From: Bradyrhizobium liaoningense
GTDB lineage: Bacteria > Pseudomonadota > Alphaproteobacteria > Rhizobiales > Xanthobacteraceae
Reading direction: 5' to 3'
NCBI RefSeq assembly: GCF_018130955.1
Contig: NZ_JAFCJM010000022.1
Coordinates: forward strand, 38,388 to 102,387
Length of the DNA: 64,000 bases
Positions 24,074-33,000 of this stretch are shown one piece after another (position 1 is the stretch's first letter; each line of letters starts with the position of its first letter). The notes under the pieces are model-generated. The model saw only the letters and a list, made by a program, of their open reading frames with translations. It did no database searches and had not been told where the DNA came from. Both the position numbers and the translations under genes were made by a program.

Positions 24074-25594
24074 ATGGCCGATCGATATCAGAACAGACCG
24101 TTGCCTTCCGATGACTATGGTCGCGGCGGCGATCAGCATGGGCGGGCGGATAACGATCCCTTGGCCGAGCTTGCGCGCCTGATCGGACAGACCGATCCGT
24201 TCGGGAGCCAGACCCGTCCGGCGGCGCGAGCCCCGACACCTCCCGCGCCAGAACCCTATCAGCCGCCGGCACAGGACTATGCGCAGGACGGCTACGCCGC
24301 GCAGGACTATCAGGACAGCTACGAAGAGACGCCACCGCCGCCGCCCGGACCGCCGGCGTGGATGCGGCGTGCCAATGTGCAGGCTCAGCCGGCACCGCTC
24401 CCGCAGCAACAGGATTATCAGCCCGCCGTCAGCCCGGTGCATCCGCTCCAGCGCTATGCCACCCAGCCCGCCGCGCCCGAGCCCGACTATCATCAGCAGC
24501 CGCAGCCCCATGCGGAGCAGGACGCGCAGCCCGATCCGTCACGTTACGACGATGCGCTGTACGGCCAGCTTGAAGCAGGCGCCCAGGACTATCAGCGCGA
24601 CCCGTCCTATCCGGACGATCCCTACGCCTATCAGAGCGACTATCCCGAGGACGAACTCGACCAGGAGCCGCCGAAGAAGAAGCGTGGCGGCTTGATCACC
24701 GTTGCGGCCATCCTGGCGCTCGCGGTGGTCGGCACCGGCGGTGCCTTCGCCTACAAGACCTATCTGGGATCGCCGCGCAGCGGCGAGCCGCCGATCATCA
24801 AGGCCGACAACTCGCCGACCAAGATCGTGCCGGTGCCGAACGACAGTACGGCGAAGGTGCCGGATCGCATGGTGACCGGCGATGGCACCGAGAAGATCGT
24901 GCCGCGCGAGGAAGCGCCGATCGACGTCAACGCCAAGTCCGGCGGTCCGCGCGTCGTGTTTCCGCCGCTGAACCAGAATGCCAATCCGCCGCCGGTTGCG
25001 AGCGTCTCGCCGTCTGCCGTGCCGCCGCCGACCGCCGGTGCAGCGCCGAACAACGGGACGCTGCCCAATAACGAGCCGCGCCGCATCAGGACGCTGGCGG
25101 TGAAAGGCGATCAGACCGACGGCACCACGCCGCAGGGTGCTGTTGCAGCCAAGCAGGCGGCTGCACCCAAGGCCGCACCTGCGCCGGCCGCATCCCGCAA
25201 TCCACCGACCTCGGCCAACGCCAGCGCCAACCAGCCGATGTCGCTGGCGCCGCAGGCCGACCAGCCAGCTGCAGCGCCGTCGACCCGGATGGCCGCGACC
25301 AACCCGACGCAGATCGCGCCTGCACCAAGCGCTGCTCCTGAAGCGGGCGGGGGAAGCTATCTCGTGTCGATTGCGTCCCAGGACAGCGAGTCCGCCGCAC
25401 GCGACGCGTTCCGCGTGGCGCAGGGCAAGTACGCCTCCGTGCTCGGGTCGCGCTCACCGGTGATCAAGCGGGTCGATCTCGCGGATGGCAAGGTCAAGTA
25501 CCGGGCGATGGTCGGGCCGTACCGGACACGTCAGGAAGCCGTGCAGTTCTGCACCGAGCTGAAGGGCGCCGGCGGTCAGTGCTTTATCCCGTAG
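24074..25594 (+). CDS. SPOR-domain membrane protein (cell-division/peptidoglycan binding)
   Basis: The protein has 506 residues from ATG 24074. The cytosolic N-terminus of about 200 residues is rich in Gln, Pro, Asp and Tyr (low complexity). A KKKR stop precedes a single transmembrane helix (GGLITVAAILALAVVGTGG, about residues 205-225). A long Ala/Pro-rich periplasmic linker follows, and a SPOR domain closes the protein (about 425-505: GSYLVSIASQDSESAARDAF through KYRAMVGPYRTRQEAVQFC). SPOR domains bind denuded glycan strands at division septa. It lies between argS and nagZ, the normal place in rhizobia. The frame is open further upstream but without supporting sequence. Confidence 0.92.
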   Translation: MADRYQNRPLPSDDYGRGGDQHGRADNDPLAELARLIGQTDPFGSQTRPAARAPTPPAPEPYQPPAQDYAQDGYAAQDYQDSYEETPPPPPGPPAWMRRANVQAQPAPLPQQQDYQPAVSPVHPLQRYATQPAAPEPDYHQQPQPHAEQDAQPDPSRYDDALYGQLEAGAQDYQRDPSYPDDPYAYQSDYPEDELDQEPPKKKRGGLITVAAILALAVVGTGGAFAYKTYLGSPRSGEPPIIKADNSPTKIVPVPNDSTAKVPDRMVTGDGTEKIVPREEAPIDVNAKSGGPRVVFPPLNQNANPPPVASVSPSAVPPPTAGAAPNNGTLPNNEPRRIRTLAVKGDQTDGTTPQGAVAAKQAAAPKAAPAPAASRNPPTSANASANQPMSLAPQADQPAAAPSTRMAATNPTQIAPAPSAAPEAGGGSYLVSIASQDSESAARDAFRVAQGKYASVLGSRSPVIKRVDLADGKVKYRAMVGPYRTRQEAVQFCTELKGAGGQCFIP

Positions 25595-25646
25595 AATATT
25601 CCGCGGTTTCCTTGACCCCCTAGCGGGGTACGGATAATCGGCGCTG

Positions 25647-26675
25647 ATGACCACGCGGGCCTTCATTACCGGCGTATCCGGACCCGAATTGACCGCCGAG
25701 GAGCGGGCGTTCATCCGTGCCGAACGGCCATGGGGCTTCATTCTCTTCAAGAGGAATGTCGCAACGCCGACGCAAGTAGCTGCCCTTGTTGGCGAATTGC
25801 GCGATGCGGCTGGCGCGCCCGACGCTCCCGTCCTGATCGACCAGGAAGGCGGGCGGGTCCAGCGCCTGGGACCCCCGCATTGGCCGGTCTACCCGGCGGG
25901 TGCCGTTTTCTCGGCTTTGTACGACACTGATTCGGCCTTGGGCCTGCAAGCGGCGCGGCTCAGCGCGCGCCTGATCGCGGCCGATCTGGCCGATCTCGGG
26001 ATCACCGTCGATTGCCTGCCGCTGGCGGATGTCCCGGTGGCCGGCGCCGATGCCGTGATTGGCAACCGTGCCTATGGAACGCAGCCTGCAAAAGTCGCGG
26101 CCATCGCGCGCGCCGTAACCGAGGGATTGGAACAGGGCGGCGTACTGCCGGTTCTCAAGCACATTCCCGGCCACGGAAGGGCGACGGCGGACACCCATTT
26201 CAAGCTGCCGACGGTCGATACGGCCCGCGACGAGCTGATGCGGACCGATTTCGCGGCGTTCAAGCCGCTGTCGGACCTGCCGATGGCCATGACTGCACAT
26301 GTTGTGTTTAGCGCGGTCGACCCCGCCCATCCGGCGACGACATCTGCGACAATGATCGAGCAGGTGATTCGCGGCGCGATCGGGTTCCAGGGTTTGTTGA
26401 TGAGTGATGACGTGTCCATGAATGCATTGGCGGGAACCATTGCCGAGCGGACCCGGGCCATCGTTTCGGCCGGCTGCGACATGGTCCTGCATTGCAACGG
26501 TAATATCGACGAGATGCGTGACGTCGCGAGCCAAACGCCGGAACTGACGGGGAAGGCGCTGGATCGGGCCAACCGGGCGCTCGCGGCGCGCAAGATCCCG
26601 CAGCCTCTCGACCGGGTCGCTGCGCGCACCGAACTCGACGCATTGATCGCAAGAGCGAACACGGCAACCGCATGA
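25647..26675 (+). CDS. nagZ: Beta-N-acetylhexosaminidase NagZ
   Basis: The protein has 342 residues of the GH3 family. It contains VLIDQEGGRVQRLGPP near the N-terminus, the acid/base loop KHIPGHGRATADTHFKLP and the nucleophile aspartate in LLMSDDVSMNAL. It removes GlcNAc from 1,6-anhydroMurNAc-peptides in the cytosol, acting on products of lytic transglycosylases such as the Slt and MltB-type enzymes in this window, and so feeds peptidoglycan recycling and beta-lactamase signalling. The stop overlaps the scpA start (ATGA), indicating translational coupling. Confidence 0.95.
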   Translation: MTTRAFITGVSGPELTAEERAFIRAERPWGFILFKRNVATPTQVAALVGELRDAAGAPDAPVLIDQEGGRVQRLGPPHWPVYPAGAVFSALYDTDSALGLQAARLSARLIAADLADLGITVDCLPLADVPVAGADAVIGNRAYGTQPAKVAAIARAVTEGLEQGGVLPVLKHIPGHGRATADTHFKLPTVDTARDELMRTDFAAFKPLSDLPMAMTAHVVFSAVDPAHPATTSATMIEQVIRGAIGFQGLLMSDDVSMNALAGTIAERTRAIVSAGCDMVLHCNGNIDEMRDVASQTPELTGKALDRANRALAARKIPQPLDRVAARTELDALIARANTATA

Positions 26676-27511
26676 CCGCAGAAATCCTATCGTTTGAAAC
26701 CGGGCGGCCCGCCGAGCTCGCCGAGGGCGAACCGGCGCTGGTCGTCGATGTCGAGGGCTATGAGGGCCCGCTCGACCTGCTGCTCGCGCTGGCGCGGAAT
26801 CAGAAAGTCGATCTCGCAAAGATCTCGATCCTGGCGCTCGCCGACCAGTATCTGCACTTCATCGAAGCCGCGCGAAAAATCCGCCTGGAGCTTGCGGCCG
26901 ATTATCTGGTGATGGCGGCCTGGCTCGCCTTCCTCAAGTCGCGCCTGCTGCTGCCGGAGCCGCCGAGCGCGGAGGGGCCGAGCGCCGAGGAGATGGCGAC
27001 CGCGCTTGCCAACCGCCTGCGCCGCCTGGAGGCCATTCGCGAAGCCGCCAACCGGCTGATGAACAGGCAGCAATTGCTGCGCGACATCTTTCCGCGCGGC
27101 GAGCCCGAACAGATCGCCGAGGTCAAGCATCCCAAATATACGGCGACGCTGTACGACCTGCTCACCGCCTACGCCGCGCAGCGGCAGTCGCGCGTGCTGG
27201 CGAGCGTGCATCTCGCCAAGCGCACGGTGTGGTCGCTCGTCGAAGCGCGCGTGTCGCTGGAGCGGCTCGTCGGCAGCCTCGCTGAATCGGAAGACTGGGG
27301 CTGCCTCGACGACTACCTCATGCGCTACGTCGCCGATCCCTCGCAGCGCGCCACCGTGTTTGCCTCGAGCTTCGCCGCCGCACTCGAACTCGTGCGGGAA
27401 GGCCAGTTGGAGCTGAACCAGAAAGAGGCGTTTGCGCCCCTCTATTTCCGGAAGGGGCGGCATCAACCGGTGCCAGGCGCAGTTCCTGCGCCTGATGCGC
27501 CGGTGAGTTAA
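26672..27511 (+). CDS. scpA: Segregation and condensation protein A
   Basis: The 279-residue kleisin of the SMC-ScpAB condensin has the conserved N-terminal EGYEGPLDLLLALARNQKVD, the LAADYLVMAAWLAFLKSRLLL helix, a long charged middle and a C-terminal winged-helix region (about 190-265). It bridges SMC heads during chromosome segregation in the cytosol. It overlaps nagZ by 4 bases and is followed by scpB after 21 bases, so nagZ-scpA-scpB form one transcription unit. Confidence 0.95.
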   Translation: MTAEILSFETGRPAELAEGEPALVVDVEGYEGPLDLLLALARNQKVDLAKISILALADQYLHFIEAARKIRLELAADYLVMAAWLAFLKSRLLLPEPPSAEGPSAEEMATALANRLRRLEAIREAANRLMNRQQLLRDIFPRGEPEQIAEVKHPKYTATLYDLLTAYAAQRQSRVLASVHLAKRTVWSLVEARVSLERLVGSLAESEDWGCLDDYLMRYVADPSQRATVFASSFAAALELVREGQLELNQKEAFAPLYFRKGRHQPVPGAVPAPDAPVS

Positions 27512-27532
27512 GTGCAAGAAGGAGAAGTTGCC

Positions 27533-28267
27533 ATGGCCTTGGCGGAAGTTCGGGTTGAAGAGGTCGAGCCGATGGACAACGAGCCCCAGGCACGTCCCGA
27601 AGAGTTGAGGCTTCTCGAAGCGTTGCTGTTTGCGTCGAGCGAACCGCTGGATACCGCAACGCTTGCCAAGCGGATGCCCGATGGCGTCGACGTCAAAGCC
27701 GCGCTCGCCCAATTGCAGGCCGAATACGCCACGCGTGGCGTCAACCTCGTGCGCGTCGCGAACAAATGGACCTTCCGTACTGCCGGCGATCTCGCCTGGC
27801 TGATGACGCGCGAGAGCACCGAGACCCGCCGCCTGTCGCGCGCGGCGATCGAGGTGCTGGCGATCATCGCCTATCACCAGCCGGTGACGCGAGCCGAGAT
27901 CGAGGAGATCCGCGGCGTCGTGACCTCGAAGGGCACGCTGGACGTGCTGCTGGAGACCGGCTGGATCAAGCCGCGCGGCCGGCGCAAGACGCCGGGCCGT
28001 CCGCTCACCTTCGGGACCACAGATACGTTCCTGTCGCAGTTTACGCTGGAACAGCTCGGCGACCTGCCGGGCCTGGAAGAGCTGAAGGGCACCGGCCTGT
28101 TGGATTCCCGGCTGCCCACCGGCTTCAGCGTGCCGACCCCGTCGGACGACCCGGCGCTGCGTGAGGACGAGGATCCGCTGGAACCCGGCGACCTCGACCT
28201 GGCGCTGGCGCCTGCGGTCGAGCCGGAGACGCCGGAAGAGGGCGGCAACGAGGGCGGGGAGGGCTGA
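27533..28267 (+). CDS. scpB: Segregation and condensation protein B
   Basis: I start at ATG 27533 because AGAAGGAGAAG lies just upstream of it; the frame also has a GTG at 27512. The resulting 244 residues contain the two winged-helix domains of ScpB: LRLLEALLFASSEPLDTATL, LSRAAIEVLAIIAYHQPVTRAEIEEIRGV (the family hallmark, cut here across two stretches) and GRRKTPGRPLTFGTTDTFL. A disordered acidic tail follows (DDPALREDEDPLEPGD to the end). It dimerises and binds ScpA within condensin. Confidence 0.94.
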   Translation: MALAEVRVEEVEPMDNEPQARPEELRLLEALLFASSEPLDTATLAKRMPDGVDVKAALAQLQAEYATRGVNLVRVANKWTFRTAGDLAWLMTRESTETRRLSRAAIEVLAIIAYHQPVTRAEIEEIRGVVTSKGTLDVLLETGWIKPRGRRKTPGRPLTFGTTDTFLSQFTLEQLGDLPGLEELKGTGLLDSRLPTGFSVPTPSDDPALREDEDPLEPGDLDLALAPAVEPETPEEGGNEGGEG

Positions 28268-28433
28268 TATCGGCCCGTTCTGCCGCACCCTGCGACAGGT
28301 TAACACTAGCGATATTACCTAGTGCCAACAGCGAATTGGCGTTCCCTTGGTCCTTGTTTTTGACACCCGCGAAGCCTAGGTTTCGGGGAGATCAGGCTGG
28401 GGCGCCAGCCAAACGCGTTTGGAGGGTTGCAGG

Positions 28434-28670
28434 ATGGGTTCGCTTAGCATTTGGCACTGGATCGTGGTGATCGCAGTGGTCCTGCTGCTGTTCGGCCGCG
28501 GCAAGATTTCGGATCTGATGGGCGACGTGGCTCAGGGCATCAAGGCCTTCAAGAAGGGCATGCAGGACGACGACAAGGCCGCCGACAAGCCCGCCGAGCC
28601 GGCCAAGTCCATCGAGCACACCGGGGCGCCGACAGCGGCGCGGACGGACGTCGGCAGCAAGGCCGTCTGA
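28434..28670 (+). CDS. tatA: Sec-independent translocase subunit TatA
   Basis: The protein has 78 residues from ATG 28434 (GGAGGG upstream). It has one N-terminal transmembrane helix (WHWIVVIAVVLLLFGRGKI), the FGRGKI hinge, an amphipathic helix (DLMGDVAQGIKAFKKGM) and a charged tail. TatA multimerises to form the translocation path for folded proteins with twin-arginine signals. At least one sulfatase and one HAD phosphatase in this window carry such signals. It is the first gene of tatABC, directly after scpB. Confidence 0.96.
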   Translation: MGSLSIWHWIVVIAVVLLLFGRGKISDLMGDVAQGIKAFKKGMQDDDKAADKPAEPAKSIEHTGAPTAARTDVGSKAV

Positions 28671-28755
28671 GTCAAAGACAGCAGACGTGAGGCGCGGCCC
28701 GATCCTGCGGTGGAAGGATTGGGCGTGTCAGCGGCATGCGTGAACGGAAGACTTC

Positions 28756-29304
28756 ATGTTCGACATCGGGTGGAGTGAACTGGTCGTCATCGCGGTTGTC
28801 GCGCTGATTGCCATCGGCCCGAAGGAGCTTCCGGGCGTTCTTCGCATGGTCGGCCAGTGGATGGGCAAGGCCCGCAAGATGGCCAGCGAATTCCAGGGCC
28901 AGTTCCAGGAAGCGATGCGCGAGGCCGAGATGGCCGAGCTCAAGAAGAGCTTCGACGAGGTCAAGGACGTCGCCACCGGCTTCACGAGCGGCAACGTCAT
29001 GACCGCGCTCCAGAAGGACGTCAGCGACTCCCTGCGCATCGACGACATTGACAAGCCTGCGGAGGCGTCGTCTTCGACGCCCGCTATCGAGCCGCCGGCG
29101 ACCTCAAGCGAAGCGCCGGCGACTTCAAGCGAAGCGCCGGCCACGCCGACAACACCGGAGGCGCCCACGCCCGCTACTTTCGTGGAAGCTGAGGCACATG
29201 CCGCGGCCGATGAGCCGCTCGCGATCGTCCGCGAGGTTCAGCCGGCTTCCGTGGCACAGGATACCGCGCCAGCTGAGGCGCTGAAGGATGCCAAAGCGTC
29301 ATGA
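28756..29304 (+). CDS. tatB: Sec-independent translocase subunit TatB
   Basis: The protein has 182 residues with an N-terminal helix (MFDIGWSELVVIAVVALIAIGPKELPGVL, given here for its LPGVL/GPKELP hallmark), an amphipathic helix (GQWMGKARKMASEFQGQFQ) and a long Pro/Ala/Ser/Glu tail. The tail contains a 21-base tandem duplication (29094-29135) coding for two EAPATSS units. TatB with TatC forms the receptor for twin-arginine signals. Its stop overlaps the tatC start by 4 bases. Confidence 0.95.
   Translation: MFDIGWSELVVIAVVALIAIGPKELPGVLRMVGQWMGKARKMASEFQGQFQEAMREAEMAELKKSFDEVKDVATGFTSGNVMTALQKDVSDSLRIDDIDKPAEASSSTPAIEPPATSSEAPATSSEAPATPTTPEAPTPATFVEAEAHAAADEPLAIVREVQPASVAQDTAPAEALKDAKAS
29094..29135 (+). 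repeat. 21-bp tandem duplication in the tatB tail
   Basis: Two 21-base units, GCCGGCGACCTCAAGCGAAG plus C and the same with one C-to-T change, run head to tail in frame and code for a duplicated seven-residue stretch in the disordered tail of TatB. Confidence 0.8.
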
Positions 29305-30107
29305 CCGACGCCGATATCGAGGCCAGTAAAGCGCCCCTGATGGATCACCTGATCGAGCTGCGTTCGCGGCTGATCAAGGCGCTGCTCGGCTTTGGCGTGG
29401 CCTTCATTTTCTGCTTCTTCTTCGCCAAGCAGATCTACAACGTGCTGGTCTGGCCGTTCGTATGGGTGGCGGGGCCGGAGAACTCGAAATTCATCTACAC
29501 GGCGCTGCTGGAGTATTTCATCACCCAGCTCAAGCTCGCGCTGTTTGGTGCCGGCTTCATCTCGTTCCCGATCGTCGCGACGCAGATCTACAAGTTCGTG
29601 GCGCCCGGCCTGTACAAGCATGAGAAGCAGGCCTTTCTGCCGTACCTTGTCGCGACCCCGTTCTTCTTCGTGTTGGGGGCGGCGCTGGTTTATTTCGTCG
29701 TGCTGCCGATGCTGATCCGCTTCTCGCTAGGCATGCAGCAGGCCGGCAGTGACGAGACCGCGCAGATTCAGCTCCTGCCCAAGGTCGGCGAATATCTGTC
29801 GCTGATGATGTCGCTGATCTTCGCCTTCGGCATCGCCTTCCAGCTTCCGGTGATCCTGACGCTGCTCGGCCGCATCGGCATCATCACCGCAAAAATGCTC
29901 CGCGAAAAGCGCCGCTATTTCATTGTCATTGCCTTCATCATCGCGGCCGTCCTGACGCCGCCTGACGTGCTCAGCCAGGCTTCGCTGGCAATCCCCTTGC
30001 TCGCGCTCTACGAGGGCTCGATCATCGCGGTGTCGATGGTGGAGAAGAAGGCGGCGGCCGCGCAGGCCTCGAGCGGCGCGTCATCCAGCGCCAATCCGGC
30101 GGAGTAG
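29301..30107 (+). CDS. tatC: Sec-independent translocase subunit TatC
   Basis: The 268-residue protein has six transmembrane helices and the cytosolic N-terminal motif LMDHLIELRSRLIKAL, which contacts twin-arginine signals. Other family landmarks are the KHEKQAFLPYL loop, the FVLGAALVYFVVLP helix and the late segment REKRRYFIVIAFIIAAVLTPPD. The C-terminus has a short Ala/Ser tail. It is the last gene of tatABC and is followed by a REP-like element and serS. Confidence 0.97.
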   Translation: MTDADIEASKAPLMDHLIELRSRLIKALLGFGVAFIFCFFFAKQIYNVLVWPFVWVAGPENSKFIYTALLEYFITQLKLALFGAGFISFPIVATQIYKFVAPGLYKHEKQAFLPYLVATPFFFVLGAALVYFVVLPMLIRFSLGMQQAGSDETAQIQLLPKVGEYLSLMMSLIFAFGIAFQLPVILTLLGRIGIITAKMLREKRRYFIVIAFIIAAVLTPPDVLSQASLAIPLLALYEGSIIAVSMVEKKAAAAQASSGASSSANPAE

Positions 30108-30151
30108 GGCGGGTTTCAGCCTATTATTATTGCGCAGGTCGGCCGATGATT

Positions 30152-30238
30152 CGTCGTGCCCGGGCTTGACCCGGGCATCCACGACTTGGTCTAAGGCGGC
30201 GAGACGTGGATGGCCGGGATAAACCCGGCCATGACGGG
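30152..30238. repeat. REP-like palindromic element between tatC and serS
   Basis: Two GC-rich palindromic arms face each other. The first, about 30152-30186, reads TCGTCGTGCCCGGGCTTGAC then CCGGGCATCCACGAC. The second, about 30205-30238, reads CGTGGATGGCCGGG, ATAAA, then CCCGGCCATGACGGG. Each arm folds on itself, and the arms are roughly inverted copies. Elements of this wording are widespread between genes in Bradyrhizobium and Rhodopseudomonas (recalled knowledge). It may act as a terminator for tatABC or as a transposable REP. The second arm ends about 10 bases before the serS start. Confidence 0.75.
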
Positions 30239-30247
30239 AAATCAGCC

Positions 30248-31576
30248 ATGCACGACATCAAATCGATCCGCGATAATCCGCAAGCCTTCGACGCCGCTCT
30301 CGCCCGCCGGGGCCTGAAGCCGTTGTCGGCGTCGCTCTTGGCGATCGACGAGAAGCGGCGCGCGGCGATCCTGGCGTCCGAGCAGGCCCAGGCCCGGCGC
30401 AACGCGGCCTCCAAGGAGATCGGCGACGCCAAGAAGGCGAAGGACGAGGCCCGCGCGGCCAAGCTGATGGCTGAAGTGGCCGAGCTCAAGACAAGCATGC
30501 CCGAGCTTGAAGCTACCGCGAAGGCCGCGGACGAGGAGCTCGCAAAGGAGCTGTCGGCGATCCCCAATTTACCGCTCACTGAGGTGCCCGACGGCCGCGA
30601 CGAGCACGGCAATGTGCAGCGCCACGTGTTCGGCAACCGCCGCAACTACGCGTTTGCGCCGAAGCCGCATGACGATCTCGGCGGCGCGCTCGGCGACATG
30701 GATTTCGAGGCGGCGGCAAAACTCTCCGGCGCGCGCTTCGTCGTGCTGAAGAGGGGGCTGGCGCGGCTCGAACGTGCGATCGGGCAATTCATGCTCGACC
30801 TGCACACGACCGAGCACGGCTATATCGAGGTCAACCCGCCGCTGCTGGTGCGCAACGAGGTGATGTTCGGCACGGGACAATTGCCGAAATTCGAGGACGA
30901 TCAGTTCTGGGCTCTCAAAGGCGAGCTCTTGCTGACGCCCGACGAGCGGCTGCGGACCGAGCGGCTCGGCCTCATTCCGACCGCCGAGGTCGCGCTGACC
31001 AATCTCGTCCGCGAATCCATTCTCGACGAGAAGCAATTGCCGATGCGGCTCACCGCACTGACGCCGTGCTTCCGCGCCGAGGCCGGCGCTGCCGGCCGCG
31101 ATACGCGCGGCATGATCCGTCAGCACCAGTTCACCAAGGTCGAGCTGGTCTCGATCGCGACACCCGAGACCAGCAAGGACGAATTGGAGCGGATGCTCGC
31201 CTGTGCCGAAGAAGTGCTGCGCCGGCTCGGCCTGCATTACCGCGTCATGACGCTCTGCACCGGAGATATGGGCTTCTCGTCGCAAAAAACCTATGACATC
31301 GAGGTCTGGATGCCCGGGCAGGGCGAGGGCGGCGCGTTCCGCGAGATCTCGAGCTGCTCGGTGTGCGGCGACTTCCAGGCCAGGCGCATGGATGCGCGCT
31401 CGCGCGGGCCGGACGGCAAGCCGCGTTTCGTCCATACGCTGAACGGCTCCGGCACGGCAGTCGGCCGCGCGCTGATCGCTGTGATGGAGACGTATCAGCA
31501 GGATGACGGCTCGATCGCGGTTCCCGAGGTGCTCCAGCCCTATATGGGCGGGCTGAAGGCGATCACGCGCAGCTAG
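30248..31576 (+). CDS. serS: Seryl-tRNA synthetase
   Basis: I start this class II synthetase at ATG 30248 (MHDIKSIRDNPQAFDAAL), giving 442 residues. The upstream codons of the same frame are translated REP sequence. The N-terminal coiled-coil arm (about 25-105) binds the long arm of tRNA-Ser. Motif 2 lies in TPCFRAEAGAAGRDTRGMIR, and motif 3 near LNGSGTAVGRALIAVMETYQ. It charges tRNA-Ser and tRNA-Sec. It lies between tatC and the surE region. Confidence 0.97.
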   Translation: MHDIKSIRDNPQAFDAALARRGLKPLSASLLAIDEKRRAAILASEQAQARRNAASKEIGDAKKAKDEARAAKLMAEVAELKTSMPELEATAKAADEELAKELSAIPNLPLTEVPDGRDEHGNVQRHVFGNRRNYAFAPKPHDDLGGALGDMDFEAAAKLSGARFVVLKRGLARLERAIGQFMLDLHTTEHGYIEVNPPLLVRNEVMFGTGQLPKFEDDQFWALKGELLLTPDERLRTERLGLIPTAEVALTNLVRESILDEKQLPMRLTALTPCFRAEAGAAGRDTRGMIRQHQFTKVELVSIATPETSKDELERMLACAEEVLRRLGLHYRVMTLCTGDMGFSSQKTYDIEVWMPGQGEGGAFREISSCSVCGDFQARRMDARSRGPDGKPRFVHTLNGSGTAVGRALIAVMETYQQDDGSIAVPEVLQPYMGGLKAITRS

Positions 31577-31652
31577 GGCCCGGATCTCCGGTTGCGAAGA
31601 TCGGGCGGGCGGTTATCCTGCGGCCTGCCCGAGAGTTTGAGCCGACCCTTCC

Positions 31653-32126
31653 ATGGCCTTGCATCGCGACATCTTCTGGGTCGGCAGACAATGGGCCGTG
31701 ACCGGGTTCGGCATCCAGGCCGTCGACCAGCGACTGCGCGGCGTGCTCGACATCGAGGTCGCCCGGCTCTGGGACGACGACTTCGTGCAGAGCCGGCGCG
31801 CAAAACCCGGCATCAATGCCGAAGACTTCGACAAGGCGCTGACGGTGGCGCGTACGCGTCACCCGCAAGCGGCCGCATCGATTGCGGTCGCCGCGAAGCC
31901 TGCTCCGGTGCCGTCTGCGCCTCGCACGGCTGAAGCGGTGCGGGTCAACGGCAGCGCCGAGGAGGGGAGCCTCCTTGCCATGCTGTCAAAGCTCGAACCG
32001 GCCAACATCCCCGCTCCCCCGCCGGTCGCGCCGAAGGTCTCGCCGCCGCCGGTCCGGCCGCCTCTCCAATTGCGGGCGGAAGGCAGGTTGGCGCGCTTCC
32101 TGCCGCAATGGCGCATCCGCCGCTGA
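31653..32126 (+). CDS. Conserved hypothetical protein, Pro-rich
   Basis: The protein has 157 residues. The N-terminal 75 residues look folded (MALHRDIFWVGRQWAVTGFG, then QAVDQRLRGVLDIEVARLWD), followed by a Pro/Ala-rich linker and a basic C-terminus (LARFLPQWRIRR). It has no signal peptide or membrane segment. The position between serS and surE, on the same strand, suggests a shared transcript. I recognise no family. Codon use matches its neighbours, and no strong alternative frame is open across the folded part. Confidence 0.7.
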   Translation: MALHRDIFWVGRQWAVTGFGIQAVDQRLRGVLDIEVARLWDDDFVQSRRAKPGINAEDFDKALTVARTRHPQAAASIAVAAKPAPVPSAPRTAEAVRVNGSAEEGSLLAMLSKLEPANIPAPPPVAPKVSPPPVRPPLQLRAEGRLARFLPQWRIRR

Positions 32127-32230
32127 GCAGCGGTTCCCCCCGGGGGGCTTCCCGGGTTTGCCTGATCGGGCGGAGGGGGATAAGACGGCCCCAACCCCGC
32201 CCCACATGCAGGCTCTTGGAATCGAAGCAC

Positions 32231-32998
32231 ATGCGCATTCTCTGCACCAATGACGACGGCATTCATGCGCCAGGCCTCAAGGTCGTGGAGGAGATCGCGC
32301 GCGCCCTGTCGGAGGACGTCTGGGTGGTGGCGCCGGAGCTCGACCAGTCCGGCGTGTCGCATTCGCTGTCGCTGAACGATCCCTTGCGTCTGCGCGAGGT
32401 CGGCCCGCGGCACTTTGCGGTGCGGGGCACGCCGACCGACTGCGTGATCATGGGCGCGCGGCACATCCTGGGCGCGACGATGCCCGACGTCGTGCTCTCC
32501 GGCGTCAACAAGGGCCGCAACGTCGCCGAGGACGTGGTCTATTCCGGCACCATTGCCGGCGCGCTCGAAGGCACCATTTTGGGCCTGCCGTCGTTTGCGC
32601 TGTCGCAGGAGTTCAGCATCGACACCCGCGATCAGCCGCTGTGGGACACGGCGAAGACATTCGGCCCCGACATCCTGCGCAAGGTGCTGGCGGCAGGCGT
32701 GCCGAAGAACACGGTCATCAACGTCAATTTCCCGGCCTGCGCGCCGGAGCAGGTTGCCGGCATCCGCGTGACACGCCAGGGCAAGCGCAATCTCGGCTTC
32801 CTCAGGATCGACGAGCGCCGCGACGGCCGTGGCAATCCCTATTTCTGGATCGGCTTTGAGCGCGCCGCGATGATGGATCTGCCGGCCGAAGGCACCGATC
32901 TCGCCGCATTGAGGGAGCGCTACATCTCGGTCACGCCGCTTCGTCTCGACCGCACGGATGAAGCCTTTTCGGAAGCGCTCGGCGAGACCCTGAAATAG
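32231..32998 (+). CDS. surE: 5'/3'-nucleotidase SurE
   Basis: From ATG 32231 the 255-residue protein starts MRILCTNDDGIHAPGL with metal-binding D8/D9, as in all SurE proteins. It continues through VVAPELDQSGVSHSLSLNDP, TPTDCVIMG and DVVLSGVNKGRNVAEDVVYS. It dephosphorylates nucleoside 5'- and 3'-monophosphates in the cytosol. The frame is open upstream, but that part is Pro/Arg nonsense. surE and pcm, here separated by a receiver gene on the other strand, and the following LysM/M23 lipoprotein match the classic surE-pcm-nlpD order. Confidence 0.96.
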   Translation: MRILCTNDDGIHAPGLKVVEEIARALSEDVWVVAPELDQSGVSHSLSLNDPLRLREVGPRHFAVRGTPTDCVIMGARHILGATMPDVVLSGVNKGRNVAEDVVYSGTIAGALEGTILGLPSFALSQEFSIDTRDQPLWDTAKTFGPDILRKVLAAGVPKNTVINVNFPACAPEQVAGIRVTRQGKRNLGFLRIDERRDGRGNPYFWIGFERAAMMDLPAEGTDLAALRERYISVTPLRLDRTDEAFSEALGETLK

Positions 32999-33000
32999 GG

